NCBI GenBank assembly: GCA_021521415.1
Contig: JAIQDT010007383.1
Coordinates: 1 to 64,000 of the forward strand
Length of the DNA stretch: 64,000 bases
Direction: 5' to 3'
DNA from: Bidens hawaiensis
Lineage: Eukaryota > Streptophyta > Magnoliopsida > Asterales > Asteraceae
In this document: in pieces, positions 1 through 11,605 of the stretch
Numbering within the stretch: position 1 is the stretch's first letter
Layout of the letters: every line of letters starts with the position of its first letter
Notes under the pieces: model-generated
Told to the model about the DNA's origin: nothing
What the model saw: the letters and a program-made list of their open reading frames with translations, nothing else
The model's database searches: none
Program-made: the position numbers and the translations under genes

Positions 1-480
1 TTGTGTTTGTGAACGTTTGATGATGTGCTCATTTTTGGTCGTTTGCGTTTGTTTATGTTTTTTGGTTTAATAACAGAAAGAACATGAACAAGGAATTTTG
101 TTCGATTAACTAAATGAACGAACACGAACAAAGGCCATGTTTGTTGAATTGTGTTCATGTTCGTTCGTTTATGCCCGTTTATGCTCGTTAATGTGTTGTT
201 TGTGTATGTCTGTTCATTAAAGGTTTTAAATACTTTTTAATGACTTTTCTAATCTTATCATATAGATTTAAGCAAAATATATTATGTGATTAATTTATAT
301 GTGCTCATTTGTGTTCGTTCGTTTGAGTTCATGAACCATTCACGAACAAACTCATTTTCTTAATGGATGAACACGAGCACAAAATTTCGTTCGTCTAGGT
401 GTTCGTGAACCGTTCATTTGTCCGATAAAATCTTAGCGGACGAGCATGAACAAGGCCTTGTTCGATTCGTTTACATGTTT
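1..480. repeat. Low-complexity GTTCG/CGAAC inverted-word repeat, probable hAT MITE cut by the window edge
   Basis: The stretch is built from the words TTCGTTTATG, GTTCGTT and their complements (GAACACGAAC, GAACAAGG), so that the two strands look alike. This matches the internal make-up of the two target-site-duplicated hAT MITEs further in (1053-1534 and 2762-3317). The left terminus lies outside the window, so no inverted repeat or target duplication can be shown. It ends about 50 bp before the bL9 start codon. Confidence 0.5.
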
Positions 481-533
481 CATGTTGCAGGATTATAAAC
501 ATTTAGCTTTTCAACTGAATACGTAAACAAAGA
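479..533 (+). promoter_or_regulatory. Possible 5' UTR intron acceptor and leader of the bL9 gene
   Basis: A pyrimidine-rich run ending TTCATGTTGCAG at 490 looks like a 3' splice site, and 43 bp of AT-rich leader follow before the ATG at 534. If used, the first non-coding exon lies left of the window and the repeat at 1-480 sits in a 5' UTR intron. This is inference from the splice-site shape only. Confidence 0.3.
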
Positions 534-3500
534 ATGGCTTACCTCCAGTACGGTAAGAATATCCTTCGCCAGATTAAGGTTTTGAACTCGGAATGTGTGC
601 TGCATCATCCATTGTTTTATGGTGGTCAAGGTGTTAGATACAGAAAGTTGGAAGTTATACTTACAACTGTAAGTAGATTAGTTTTACAGTTAAAAGGCTT
701 TCTGTTATTTTATAATTTGTGTAAAATGAAGTAATTGTGTTGTGATGTTGAATCCAGAATATAGATAAGCTGGGGAAAGCAGGTGAAACGGTTAAAGTTG
801 CTCCAGGGCATTTTCGCAACCATTTGATGCCTAAATTGCTTGCGGTTCCGAATATTGATAAGTTTGCTTATTTAATCAACGAACAGAGGAAGGTTGTTCT
901 TGTTCTGTTGTCTGCGTTTTTCTGATTTGATTTTTATGCATTTACTGAAGAATTTGCTAATTAGGTCAATGTTAAAGAAACACCACAAACACACTGTCCA
1001 GACGCCTGTCGTGCCATACGTGCTGAGAAAATGATCATATTGGCCGTACGAGTAGAGATGGGCAAAAAAACCGGTTGGTGAACCGGTTCAACGGTTTAAA
1101 CCGAAAACCGGTTTTTACAAAAACCGGTTATTTAAAAACCGGTTTTTACAAAAACCGGTTATTTAAAAACCGGTTTGACCGGTTTAGTAACCGCCGGTTC
1201 GTATATCGGTTACAAGTTCTAGAGAAAAAACCGGTTACTGAACCGGTTATGGAAAAACCGGTTAATTTTAAAACCGGTTATTATGAAAAAAAACCGGTTA
1301 TTAACCGGTTATTTTAAAAAAAAAACCGGTTAATTAAAAAAACCGGTTATTAACCGGTTCTAACCGGTTTCTAAACCGGTCCTAACCGGTTAGACCGGTC
1401 CGAGTTTTTCACCAAAAAAACCGGTTAATAAACCGGTCCGGTTATTTAAAAACCGGTTTTTTTCCAGGCCAAGAAAAACCGGTCCGGTTATTAACGAACC
1501 GGTTTTTAAAAAAAAACCGATTTGTGCACCTCTACGTACGAGTATGGTCTGTATGATGTTGGCTGACAAAGAAGTTAGTGATGTGACCACGAACAAAGTC
1601 ATATGGGCCCGTATGATTTTTTTATGCCCCAATTGTATAGACCTTATGATGCGACAGGCTTTGCACACTAGAGTTGATTTGACATCATACGACCCATCTA
1701 GCACCAGAGGCTTTTTCTTATATTTATGCATTTACCGAAGGATTTTAATGGTTTTACACGATTTTGACTTGATTGGCGCGATAACATCAGAGAAACGCTC
1801 ATAATATTAAATTATGTTTTGTAGATAAAGTTCAAAGTTCAATAATGTAGATGGTTAATGAACATTAGTGGCCCATTGTCAAGACTCCACTACGTGCCAT
1901 ACAACCAGTATAGCCCATACTTTCCGTATGACAAGGAGAAATGACCATTTGAGCTGTATGACACAGAAAAATGGTCAAAGGGGTCGTATGAGTGGCAAAT
2001 CATACAACCCGTATGATGCTTTTGACCGACAAGGAAATGACTGGTGTGATCATACGTATGAGTGGCAAGTCATACGTATGACCATTTTTCGCCTGATCGT
2101 ACATATCGTATGATGTGACAGGCAAGTTGGTGTACACTTTTGGGGTGGTGTACTAATAGCATGACCCTTTATGAAAAGAATGTGTTAACTCTGATGCGAT
2201 GGCTCATGGTGAGGTTCGCTAATCTTTTGAACACGTGTTTTCAACCAGATGTATCAACCGAAGGAGGTTGAAGAGGTCAAGGTAGTTCCAAAGACGGAGG
2301 AAGATACAATGAAAGAACACCTAAAGGCAGCAAGAAGACTTGAAAACGCAAAGCTGGTTTGTTATTCTGTTTTCTTTTTCTCTGTTTTTAAATTTATTTG
2401 TAGTTTTCTAAAAGGTTAATGTCGTAAAATAGCCATGTACTTGAGTTTATTTTTTGCTTGATTTGTTTTAGATTTGTTGAAGGTTTTGAGAAGATACGTA
2501 AAGATCGATACTGAATTGCGTACACCCGTGGAAAAAGATGAAATCATTTCTGAGGTATATCTTTTTCTTTACCATTAAGTTTATTTATTTTTTGCTTCAT
2601 GTATTCTGTGTATATGTGTAAGTTAGTTTAACACCCTGTTAGTTGATATTTTACCAAACATTTATCTGAATGTGGTGGTCGGGCTGGGCCGGCCTGCTAA
2701 ATGCTAATTAAGAAATACTTACTTATTAGTATACAAGTTTTATCATTGTTACACTCAGTGGTAGGGGTGCAAACGAGACGAGACGAGACGAGCCGAGCCG
2801 AGCCCGAGCTCGACTAGGCTCGAGCTCGGCTCGTTTAACTTATACAAAGCTCGAGCTCGGCTTGTTTCGAGCTTTATTTTCAAAGCTCGAGCTCGGCTCG
2901 AGAATAGATTTTGAAGCTCGAGCTCGGCTCAGGCTCAGGCTCGTTTACGATTTATCAATTATTTTTTATATAATTAAATTTATTTTTACATATTTTTTCT
3001 ATTATAGTTTTATGTACAAAATAGTATATATTATTTTTAGTTATTTTTATTTGTTTTTTTGTAACATTATATATATTAATTAATAATTATTAAATATATA
3101 TTTTAAAAAATATATATAAATGGTAGGCTAGTTTAGGCTTGCGAGCCGGCTCGAGCTCGATAAGTGAAGCTCGGGCTCGGGTTTGGGCTCGTTTATTAAA
3201 TGAGCTTATTTTCAAGCTTGAGTTCGGGCTCGGGCTCGATTAAGCTCGGCTCAATCGAGCTTTTTAACGAACTGATCTTGACTAGCTCGCTAGCAACTCG
3301 GCTCGTTTGCACCCCTACTCAGTGGTGTAGTTATGAAACGAGGTGACCTAAATGGTGTAGTTATATAGCTTGGTTACTGTTTAGTGATAATTTCTAAAAA
3401 AAGTCGTTAAGCGGTAAACAGGTAACAAATATTAAAACTCGCTTCCTTTTTAATTATCTTTACTCTTTTTTAATTTTGTAAATAAATATTGTACTAAATA

Positions 3501-3902
3501 TGACTAGGAAAGCCGTATCATTAATATGCTAATTTATTTCTTTTAAATAAAAATTTAAAGCATGTAAGCATTTGAATACAAATTACACACGAGTTTTGGC
3601 CCGTTTATCAGTTTGACTGTTTCATGTTCCGCTACTTAAGTTTCTATATATTTGACCATTTTGATCCCTTATTGAACATTTTACAACCTCTTTATACAAA
3701 TCGATTGAAATGCTGATTCTTTTTGCTGACGTGGCAGGTGGCAAGACAGATTGGCGTGCATATCGAGCCTGATAACTTGCAGCTACCATCTCCATTGTCA
3801 AGTTTAGGTGAATTTGAAGTGCCACTTAGACTGCCCAAAACCCTTCCTTTACCAGAGGGCAAAGTGCGGTGGACTCTCGACGTCAAAATCCGCAAAAAGT
3901 AA
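534..3902 (+). CDS. Mitochondrial-type large-subunit ribosomal protein bL9 (five exons)
   Basis: Proposed exons: 534-668, 758-892, 2249-2356, 2483-2554 and 3738-3902. They join in phase 0 at every junction and give 204 residues ending in TAA at 3900-3902. All introns are GT-AG. Exons 1-2 carry the bL9 N-terminal fold: VRYRKLEVILTT, then LGKAGETVKVAPGHFRNHLMP (the conserved G-x-V-x-V-x-PG-x-x-RN-x-L-x-P block, about residues 49-69). Exon 3 is a charged helix; exons 4-5 form the C-terminal domain, ending GKVRWTLDVKIRKK. In exon 4 an upstream AG at 2471 would bring an in-frame TGA, so the acceptor at 2482 is preferred. bL9 binds 23S rRNA near the L1 stalk; the N-terminal sequence and plant orthologues suggest a mitochondrial ribosome rather than plastid, which I infer. 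Introns 2 (893-2248) and 4 (2555-3737) are long because of hAT insertions. Confidence 0.88.
960..2130. repeat. CATACG/CGTATG-word repeat within bL9 intron 2
   Basis: On both sides of the hAT MITE the intron repeats words such as CATACG, CGTATGA, GTATGATG and GAGTGGCAAGTCATACG in both orientations (for example around 1545-1625 and 1980-2110). This looks like an old transposable-element remnant with inverted internal words. No clear termini or target duplication were found. Confidence 0.4.
1053..1534. mobile_element. hAT-type MITE rich in AACCGGTT, in bL9 intron 2
   Basis: 482 bp with terminal inverted repeats TAGAGATGGGCAAA (left) and TAGAGGTGCACAAA (right, reverse complement). A perfect 8-bp direct repeat CGTACGAG flanks it at 1045-1052 and 1535-1542. 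Eight-base target duplications with TAGRG-type ends are typical of the hAT superfamily. The interior is almost wholly AACCGGTT and AAAACCGG words, which are palindromic, so it could fold on itself. It has no coding capacity and must be mobilised in trans. Confidence 0.9.
2762..3317. mobile_element. hAT-type MITE rich in GAGCTCG, in bL9 intron 4
   Basis: 556 bp bounded by a perfect 16-bp terminal inverted repeat TAGGGGTGCAAACGAG. Both sides carry the 8-bp target duplication CTCAGTGG (2754-2761 and 3318-3325). The interior is built of CGAGCTCGGCTCG-like palindromic words with an AT-rich core (about 2950-3120). It is non-coding and of the same superfamily as the element at 1053-1534, but a different family. 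Confidence 0.92.
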
Positions 3903-6400
3903 TATATTTTTGGTACTTATAATGTTTTTCCTAGGAAAATCGATTCCATGAATACATGTGGCATTCAGTTTTAAGGTTATTTAGGTTCACAAACTTTTTC
4001 TTAATTGGTTTGAAGATGTTTATGGTTCGGATTTCTAGACATTTGTTTTTTTCTTTAATTTTACTGTTTCTTGTAGAATAAGTAAAGATGTCAAACTGAG
4101 ATTATTTTCAAGGATAATTGATAATTTTGATGTCTGAGTTTTTAAGTAACATTTTTTTTGGAAAAGGTGACATGACACATGTTTTTAACATACTGTTCCG
4201 GGGGGGGGGGGGGGGGTGGTTATTTCTATTCGGGTATCGTGGGCCTTGCAGCTCTGAAAGGAGAGGAGTGCTTATGTGTGTGTTTGTGTGAGGAAGATGG
4301 CGAAGGGGTTTATGGGTTCATGGAAGACGGTGTTTGCAGTTTCCGGCAGGTTCAAATGCGGTGGGTGAGCTGTCGACAGCCGATTGGGTTTTTGTCGGGT
4401 TTAAGCGGGTTGCGTCCTGTTCCCCAAAATGGTTAAGGAAGTAATGTTGCAAATATACTCTCTTAATATCACCATTTTTTGAGGCCAAAAGCCTTAATGG
4501 GGGCGCCAAAGGCGCAATTGAAGTAACGAGATGAAGGGCATTGATGATGGGATTGATTATAGATTCAACTAATCAAAATTACCACGCTTATGAAAAAAAC
4601 AAAACAAAGATTAAAAACTTAATTGCTTTTTTTTTTTGGTTTTAACCATTACACTCATTTGAGAGCTTAGTTAGTTGATCCTCTTTCGCATGCGTGATAG
4701 TGATATGGTGGCACTTTTCGTTAATTAGCCCCTTTCCACAGCACTTAGTCTAACCATGATAATCAATTAGATTATTAACCGAACTGACTGTAAACTATTA
4801 AAATAATTGATTTTAAAATGAGTTAGAAAACGATAAACTAAATAATGAATAAATACCTTTTTTTATTTATTTTTGAAAGTTGAAAATTAAGAAAACATAA
4901 TCTTCTTACAATTATTCAACTAAATAGTTAAAACATAAAATCAACACAATTTATTGGTTTGAGCCATTGAGCTCTATGCTTTTCTTTAGTTATTGTTTAC
5001 TAGGTAGCACATGTTTATGGATTGATAAAACTTTGTCACTAAAAAACATGAATTCTAAAGCTACCGGAAAAGATTGGATGCTTAGTAAATCACGTGTCAT
5101 AGCGGCAAGAATGGGATGATGGCTTTCTCATTCTTTCCACCTAGTAAAAAGATAGTTCTATCAATCCTTAAGGCGCATAGTCGGTAAAAAAATGTTCTGC
5201 AAACAAACACACGCGTGGCTGGTAAAAAGTCGATCCTGCTACGCCTTCTTAGCTCGCTAATGTAGGTATCACCCCCTTTGTCATGACTTACATCATTTTT
5301 AGTATAAAATTTCTTTAGCTAGGGTTCCTACATGAAGTACTGCTTGATGACGAAGCAAATGACATGGAAATGTCTGATTGTGAACCATATTTTTTTATAA
5401 TAAACAACATACATATTATTTAAACATTTGTTAAAACGATCTCGTGTTTGTGTAGGTCCAAAGCTACCACTATCCGATCAGTTAAACCTTCAACCGACAC
5501 AAACATTTTTAACACAGAATCAATGCGACAATACAAATAATAAAGAACGACGTTCTTGAAAATATTTTATAAATTTCATTTTCATTGAAACAAGCATTTT
5601 TTTCATAAAATTTTCCTTCATATTCAAACACGTTTATGACGTAACATATCAAAAACAGTTGGTAATGTTTAAAAGGACAAACGATATAATATATTCCCAA
5701 TAAATAAATATGTATTAGAGTTTTTATAACCTCAAGAAAATCGCGTAAATTTTCAATATTTGCCAAGACATGATGGTAAATTAGAACCCCATAATCAACA
5801 AGTTCATCATGAAACCCTTGTAAACTTGTTTTTTAAATCTTTTTTTAATTATATGACACTAACATTTTTCAACTCAAGTTCACAGGTACGTCCTGATTCA
5901 GACCCCAAAACTAGAATTTGTATCTCGGAAAAAGCTTTATATCTCATATATGTCTTTCTTTGCTAACCCGAAAAACATCTCTTAACATATTTCTAACATC
6001 ATCTACTAATTTTATTGTTTCTTTCCTGGCCAGTCCATCTTTCACAACCAAATCTATTAACTTCACTTTGGTTGTTTGAAAGGTTAATATCCTTTACAAA
6101 CATAAATGGATTCTTTGCAAGAACAAATATGGTATTTGGTTGAACTAATAAGAATTATACTCAAATATGGTAAAATTCCATGTCAAGGATCATCCACAAA
6201 ACATTGTTCACTTTGTCAAATCAAAGTTTAAAAATGCTTTATTACATTTTACAAGTGATTTTAGTGTAAGTTTGGCTTTGAATATATAAAATTATAGTTA
6301 CAATAATTTTAAGTAAAATTACCATAAAATCCTATATAGTTTTATTTGTTTTTTTATTGGTCAGATTTTGGTATATGGTCCACTCATAACTTTTTGTTTT
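3903..6400. other. Intergenic stretch without a recognisable gene
   Basis: AT-rich sequence with a 17-base G run at 4200-4216. The short ORFs here are not conserved families that I recognise, and I see no RNA gene or element ends. Confidence 0.5.
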
Positions 6401-6409
6401 TCTCTTTTT

Positions 6410-6755
6410 TAACTTTCAAAATATGCTGTTTTGTAAATTTCTAAACTACGTCAAAATGTTTTTATTTATTCTTTAGTGTAAATTTTATTTAAAAACGAGT
6501 TGTGCATGATAATATACATGCATCGAATCACAAACATACTAACCACCAAAGCTACTTAATCCAAGATTATGTTTTTTAATGTTTCTTTTTCTTCTTCTTG
6601 TGACTTCCAAAATGATATGTTTTATAAAATACAAAATTGGCCTTTGATTAATGCTTATTTTTATCAACGATTCAACATGATTTTTTTTCAAGACTGAGTT
6701 GCGAACAATGATATATAGGTCCTTGAAGCACAAACGCATAAGGCAAAGCTACTTT
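6410..6755. repeat. Degenerate tandem duplication, ~195-bp period
   Basis: About 6410-6560 and 6605-6755 share a common order of words: CCAAAATATGCTGTTTT-like start, AAGACTGAGTTGYG/AACGAGTTGTGC, ATGATAATATAYA, CACAAACATA/CACAAACGCA, and AAAGCTACTTTAA/AAAGCTACTTAAT at the end. The copies are much diverged, so the duplication is old. No coding frame is kept. Confidence 0.5.
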
Positions 6756-6759
6756 AAGG

Positions 6760-7650
6760 TTTCATTTCGTTTTTACTTTACAAATAAATATACGATTCTT
6801 AATAAAGTTTCTAATATGCTATTACAACGTGTTTATTTTTATCTATAATTTGGAGAAAATTTAATTCCAAACCGTGGGGTTTACAAATTTCCATCTGGAG
6901 CAGCATGCGGGTTTAGTAACAAAGTGCACCTTTTAACGGGAGTAACCATACATCCATCAGAGTAGGCGATCAGCATACGCCTATCATACGGTCAATCTTA
7001 AATTTTGATACATAGATTTTCATCTAGTGATTTTGTGAATGACTTTTAAAGAATGATTCAGTTTATTAAGTGCCAACTCACTTGTCTATTAACATATTGA
7101 AACTAGCAGTTATTATAACAACAGCTAAGCCCACTCTTGAACAATACTATATGATGTAATTGAAGTAAAGTATTTCAGTAAACGCTTTTGCCAAATACGT
7201 TAGGGTCAAATACAAACAACTTTTAACGTGAGAAGCTTCCAAATAACCAGGGTAATTATGATAACATTAGAGTAATTATTATCATTCTACTTCATAATTT
7301 GTAGTATAAATACTCTAGTTCAAAACCATATAGTAATAATATTACTCTAGTTATGTATATACTTAGTATGCTAATTTTATTTGTACAAGAACTCACTACA
7401 GTTTTTAATATATACATTAATTGTGTTACATCAAAATATTTTTGTGGGTTGTCAACATTTTATCATGTGTTTAATGTTTTGCATCTTGAAATAATTCAAG
7501 GTTTTTTAGATGTTTTTATGTTTTTGAAATTAGTATAAATAGAAAATAGATACAAATTTGAGTACTCTCTTATTACACAATTTTGATACATGAATCTTTA
7601 TAATTCAAATAGCTATAAATGGTTGCCTGGGTATACATTATGTCATTTTT
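6760..7650. other. AT-rich intergenic stretch with GAGTAATTA words
   Basis: Between 7250 and 7360 the words TAGAGTAATTAT, AGTATAAATACTCTAG and ATTACTCTAG recur in both orientations, like the repeat array inside the element at 32901-34313. No gene was recognised. Confidence 0.4.
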
Positions 7651-7654
7651 GGTT

Positions 7655-8125
7655 GTTTTATATATTCGTAACATTCTTCTTTTGGATATGCATTTATGAA
7701 ATTATTTTTCCTAATCTTTATAAGATTGTTGAATTAAGATGCTAGTCATGCTCCTAAAACAAGAACCGAAATCTGTCGCTTATTGTTTTAAGGAGCGTGT
7801 TATGTATTCTAAAAACAATAACAACAGATTTCGGTTATATGGATTTTGAACCATGGCATTTTCTATATTCTTAAAACAATTCACACGCACCCTTAGATAG
7901 AAGTTTGTGCGTTTGGATACATGAAACAATCGCGTTCAGTTTTATATAGTCGAACATTCTTCTTTTGCATATGTTATATGAAATTATTTTTCTTAATCGT
8001 TATAAGACTATTGAAGATGAGTCATGATTCTAAAACAAGAACTAAAATCTTCCGCTTATTGTTTTAAGAAGCGTGTTCTATATTCTTAAAACAATAAGCT
8101 GACATTAGATTCTTGTTTTATGACA
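7655..8125. repeat. Tandem duplication (~285-bp period) with internal inverted repeats
   Basis: The segment starting AACATTCTTCTTTTGGATATG (about 7670) is repeated near 7952. Both copies run through TTATGAAATTATTTTTC, TATAAGA, a CTAAAACAAGAAC block and GCTTATTGTTTTAAG. Within copy 1, ACCGAAATCTGT (about 7766) and ACAGATTTCGGT (about 7824) form an inverted pair; copy 2 has the matching but diverged arms. Origin is unknown; it resembles a duplicated small hairpin element. Confidence 0.55.
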
Positions 8126-8959
8126 AAAACAATTTCACATACGCTTTTTAATTACATAAACTTTAGGCCATAACGAACACACATTTCCTAAATCAGTAAA
8201 TTAAACATTAATGTTATATTGTTATTTCATACGAAGAAAAAGAAGAAGATCTAGGTGCCAATTATGGCTGAAATCAAGTTACATGAAGGAATCAATTTTA
8301 TGATTCCATAATTATGATATTAATAATTTTATGATATTAAGAAAATGACCGTTGGATCTTCCTTATTGCCACATTCATGGACCGTTGGATTCCTTATCCT
8401 GCAAGGTTCAAGGAATGTAGAAGAATAATTAGCATTCTCTTCAAACATGTCATATTCATGCATATGCATGCATTTCTAGCTTCTAATGCATGTTTGTGTG
8501 TTCATTTTTTGAATTTTTTTCAAAGTAAAATAAAAGGATCTCAAGAATATGAAGAATAAATGAAGAGATTGATTGAGAAACCATAATATTTTGGACGGTG
8601 AATGTTCTTTTTTTAGCTGGTATTTGTTGCAACTTTTGAGTCGATATGTGGTTGCTCATCTCACACGTCTACAAAGTCGATTGTGACCACGACCCAAAAG
8701 TTATAACATATACCAGTTCAGAAAATGTTGTGAAAGCTGCATAACCGCATTGTTTCCTTTAAATATGTTACAAGATAACAATGCGGTTTACTGTTTTCAT
8801 GGTAGCAACATATAACGTATCATATATGAAGTCAATAAGGTGAAAACCAAGAACGTACGTATAAACATACGTATAAATGAATATGTTATGTATTTAGGAA
8901 AAACCGAATCATGATATGAAAGTTCATGATATTTTACATGATACTCGATTTTACCTTCT

Positions 8960-9211
8960 CTACCCGCCACGTCTGGTGGCTCGGTAGTTGGGGTAAGGAA
9001 CATGACCACTTTCAATGCTATTGAGATCTCGCATAAGTAGTTCATAATGCCTCTCCACTTCCTCAGCAGTTTTCCCAGGGACAGCTTTGGCAACATTGTG
9101 CCAACGGTCCGGGGTGTCCTTGTCAAACACAGCAAGCGCCCTCTCGAAGGCCTTGTTCTGTTTGGCAGTCCATGAATCGGACCCATGCGAAGACATTGAG
9201 CTAGACGCCAT
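8960..9211 (-). CDS. RADIALIS-like single-SANT/MYB protein
   Basis: An 83-residue protein if started at the ATG at 9211 (sequence MASSSMSS...); an in-frame ATG seven codons upstream (9232) is less like the family. It holds one SANT/MYB repeat: W14, W37 and Y56 are the spaced core aromatics, within [20 protein letters not shown] and [20 protein letters not shown]. The family-typical tail [15 protein letters not shown] then PYPNY follows. RADIALIS-like proteins are nuclear small MYBs that usually act by competing for partners of larger DIV-type MYBs in growth and floral patterning; the role here is inferred from the family. The frame ends TAG at 8960-8962. A GT just before the stop (GGCGG/GTAGAG) could be a donor to a further short exon, so the C-terminus is less sure. 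A TATA box lies 131 bp upstream of the ATG. Confidence 0.85.
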   Translation of the reverse strand: MASSSMSSHGSDSWTAKQNKAFERALAVFDKDTPDRWHNVAKAVPGKTAEEVERHYELLMRDLNSIESGHVPYPNYRATRRGG

Positions 9212-9341
9212 ATAAACACTCGTGAAACTCAAAAAACGAAAGAGGCTATGTAATAATATAGTCTCTCTTAGAATGTGATCACTCTTGTAAGTGTAGAGTA
9301 CTCTTTAAGTGTATGATATGTGTGAATTGGTGCAATGTGTG

Positions 9342-9350
9342 CTATTTATA
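9342..9350 (-). promoter_or_regulatory. TATA box of the RADIALIS-like gene
   Basis: On the minus strand the sequence reads TATAAATAG, 131 bp upstream of the proposed ATG at 9211. This is a good fit to the plant TATA consensus and sits at a reasonable distance for a short leader. Confidence 0.6.
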
Positions 9351-9519
9351 GGCTCCAAGAATATAAAGCTGGCCAAACTAGAAGAATTTTTGATGATTGG
9401 TCTCATTAAGCACCACGAAATAACCGGGACAATACTATCTCTAGCATGGTGGAAGAATAAGAATCTCCAAGAAATATTACACTTCCTCTTTACACATAAT
9501 CTTCGTATCTTAAGTCTTA

Positions 9520-9932
9520 ACCACGTCTTAACGCGTATGATATCATCTACTCGTTTTTATATATGCATGGGTACGCATACCAAAAACTTTCTTTTTGTAG
9601 TTTAAAACAAATTATTACGTCAATACATAATCATTTTTAGGCAAAGAACGACAAAACACACACACACAGAGAAGCACCAAAAACTTTACACATATTCTTC
9701 ATAATTTAACGAGGTCTTAACATGTATGACCACGTCTTAATGCGTATAATACTCGTTTTATGCATGGGTACGCATGCCAAAAACTTTCTTCTTGTAGTTT
9801 AAAACAAATTATTATGTCAATACATAATCATTTTTAGGTAAAGAACGACAAAACACACACACACACAAGTACCAAAAACTTTACGCATAATCTTCATATT
9901 TTGACAAGGTCTTAACGTGTATAATCTTGCTT
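9520..9932. repeat. Tandem ~205-bp repeat beside the RADIALIS-like promoter
   Basis: Two direct copies (about 9520-9719 and 9725-9930) share GCATGGGTACGCAT, CCAAAAACTTTCTT, GTAGTTTAAAACAAATTATT, TCAATACATAATCATTTT, AACGACAAAACACACACAC and a final AGGTCTTAACRTGTAT. Further diverged copies continue at 12027-12145 and 12340-12550, on the far side of the LTR-like insertion. The repeat was therefore longer before it was split. Confidence 0.7.
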
Positions 9933-10440
9933 TGTAACATCCTAAAATTTATAATGTTGAATAAAGAAAGTTACGTTTAGTGATTTCGCGTTATTAATTA
10001 ATTAATGTCGAGTAAAGAACGGATCATGGACTTAGATTAATTAAGATGGGTTAAATGAGAATGGGCCTTAGGTCCATGGGCTTTAAGGGATATAAATATC
10101 CCCTAAATCAAGATAAAACCCTAAACCCTCATTTCATTTCCATCATAATCTCTACACACTCCAAACACACACACACACCATAAACGAGCAAGACCCGAGA
10201 GAGAGTAAACGTTAGTTGGTATTAGATCTTATTACACGAGATCTAGAGTGCATAAACAAGCTAACCAAGATCGAACGAGCGCTAAAGGTATGTTCTTGAC
10301 CTTTAAAGTTTACGTAGTATTGAACGTTTTTACTTAAAGGTCCAAGCTTTATAGTATATACGGGATATATATACGACCGAAAATGGTTAGGGAACGTAGT
10401 GGGTGATGTCGAACCATAACAAGGGTATTAAAATCACCAA

Positions 10441-10800
10441 ATGCTTGATAAAAACTAAGCCCCGTAGCTGAACTGGGCAACTTCGCCTGCAAAAACCACA
10501 ACTTCGCCTGCAAAAGCTTAACTTCGCCTTCAAAGCTTAACTTCGCCTTCAAAGCTTAACTTCGTCTTCAAAGCTTAACTTCGCCTACGGCCAAGTTCGC
10601 CTAACTGGTAACTTCGCCTAAGGCCAAGTTCGCCTAATTGATAACTTCGCCTAAGGCCAAGTTCGCCTAACTGATAACTTCGCCTACGGCCAAGTTCGCC
10701 TAACTGATAATTTCGCCTAAGGCCAAGTTCGCCTAACTGATAACTTCGCCTAAAGCTAAGTTCGCTTAAGGTTTAACTTCGCCTAAAGTTAAGTTCGCTT
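10441..10800 (+). repeat. Minisatellite of ACTTCGCCTAAGGCCAAGTTCGCC units
   Basis: About six ~33-bp units with the core AACTTCGCCTAAGGCCAAG then TTCGCCTAACTGAT, preceded by shorter ~19-bp units (CTTCGCCTTCAAAGCTTAA). Each unit holds an inverted pair CTTCGCCTAAGG / CCAAGTTCGCC. It lies inside the LTR-like element. Confidence 0.8.
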
Positions 10801-10860
10801 AGAAAATAAATTAAAAACCTAATGGAAAATGTGTTAAGACAGTTAATGTAAATAAAATTT

Positions 10861-10980
10861 TTCCAAGCTGACCTGGCAGCTCGACCCCAGCCAGGGGCTC
10901 TGCCCCTTGGACCCTGCTAGGGGCTGCCGCCCCTAGACCCCGCTGCCAGGGGCGCTGCCCCCGGACCCCCGTTCGTTGTG
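10861..10980 (+). repeat. GC-rich palindromic block inside the LTR-like element
   Basis: Repeated words CAGGGGCTCTGCCCCTTGG, TAGGGGCTGCCGCCCCTAG and CAGGGGCGCTGCCCCCGG, each a short hairpin, in an otherwise AT-rich element. Confidence 0.65.
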
Positions 10981-11379
10981 GGTCATATAAAGATAGAAAT
11001 ACAACATGAGTAGTAGTAGTTAATTGATACGTATACTTGTTATACAGTCAGCCGTGCACAACTGAAGAAAGAGATAACTATTAACGGAGAGCGTAACAGG
11101 ATTCAGGTGAGTTTCTAGCCCCATTTATGTGTTATGTTTTCGGGGCTGTGTGCATACTCGATATGTTTGTTAATACGCTTATCCTAAGAGATAAGTGTAT
11201 GCCTTATGTGAATGATGTGATATGTATGAATGATGGCTTGACGGTACGTGAACGATCTTCGGATATTGCACGTACTGTCAGGTTGTAACGCTAAGTATAA
11301 GGTAAGTATGATATGTATGCTTATGTGTATGAATGTGATAAAGTTAATAAAAGAAGGAAAGGATGGTTGTATGGTTACG

Positions 11380-11605
11380 AAGAGAGTACCGGGCCCTAAT
11401 AATACTCGAGGTATGATGTATGGTTGTATGGTAACGAAGAGGGAATCGAACCCTACTAATATTCGAGAACTAGGGAACCGAACCCTACTAATATTCGAGG
11501 AAAGAGGGTACCGAGCCCTAATAATACTCGAGGAAAGAGGGTACCGAGCCCTAATAATACTCGAGGAAGGAGGGTACCGAGCCCTAATAATACTCGAGGA
11601 ATGTA
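11380..11605 (+). repeat. 33-bp minisatellite (GAGGGTACCGAGCCCTAATA)
   Basis: About six tandem units with the core GAGGGTACCGAGCCCTAATA followed by ATACTCGAGGAA. The early units vary (GGGAATCGAACCCTACTAAT). The run stays open in one frame, but this is a consequence of the 33-bp (11-codon) period and not of coding. Confidence 0.8.

Noticed and set aside
1075..1317. 80-codon frame made of NRLF/KTGY repeats
   Set aside because: Translation of AACCGGTT words in a MITE.
8797..9219. 140-codon minus frame overlapping the RADIALIS-like gene
   Set aside because: Different frame; the SANT domain lies in the 8960-9211 frame.
10441..11605. Regular repeats that might suggest a CRISPR-like array
   Set aside because: No unique spacers between identical repeats, and the genome is a plant; they are minisatellites in an LTR-like element.
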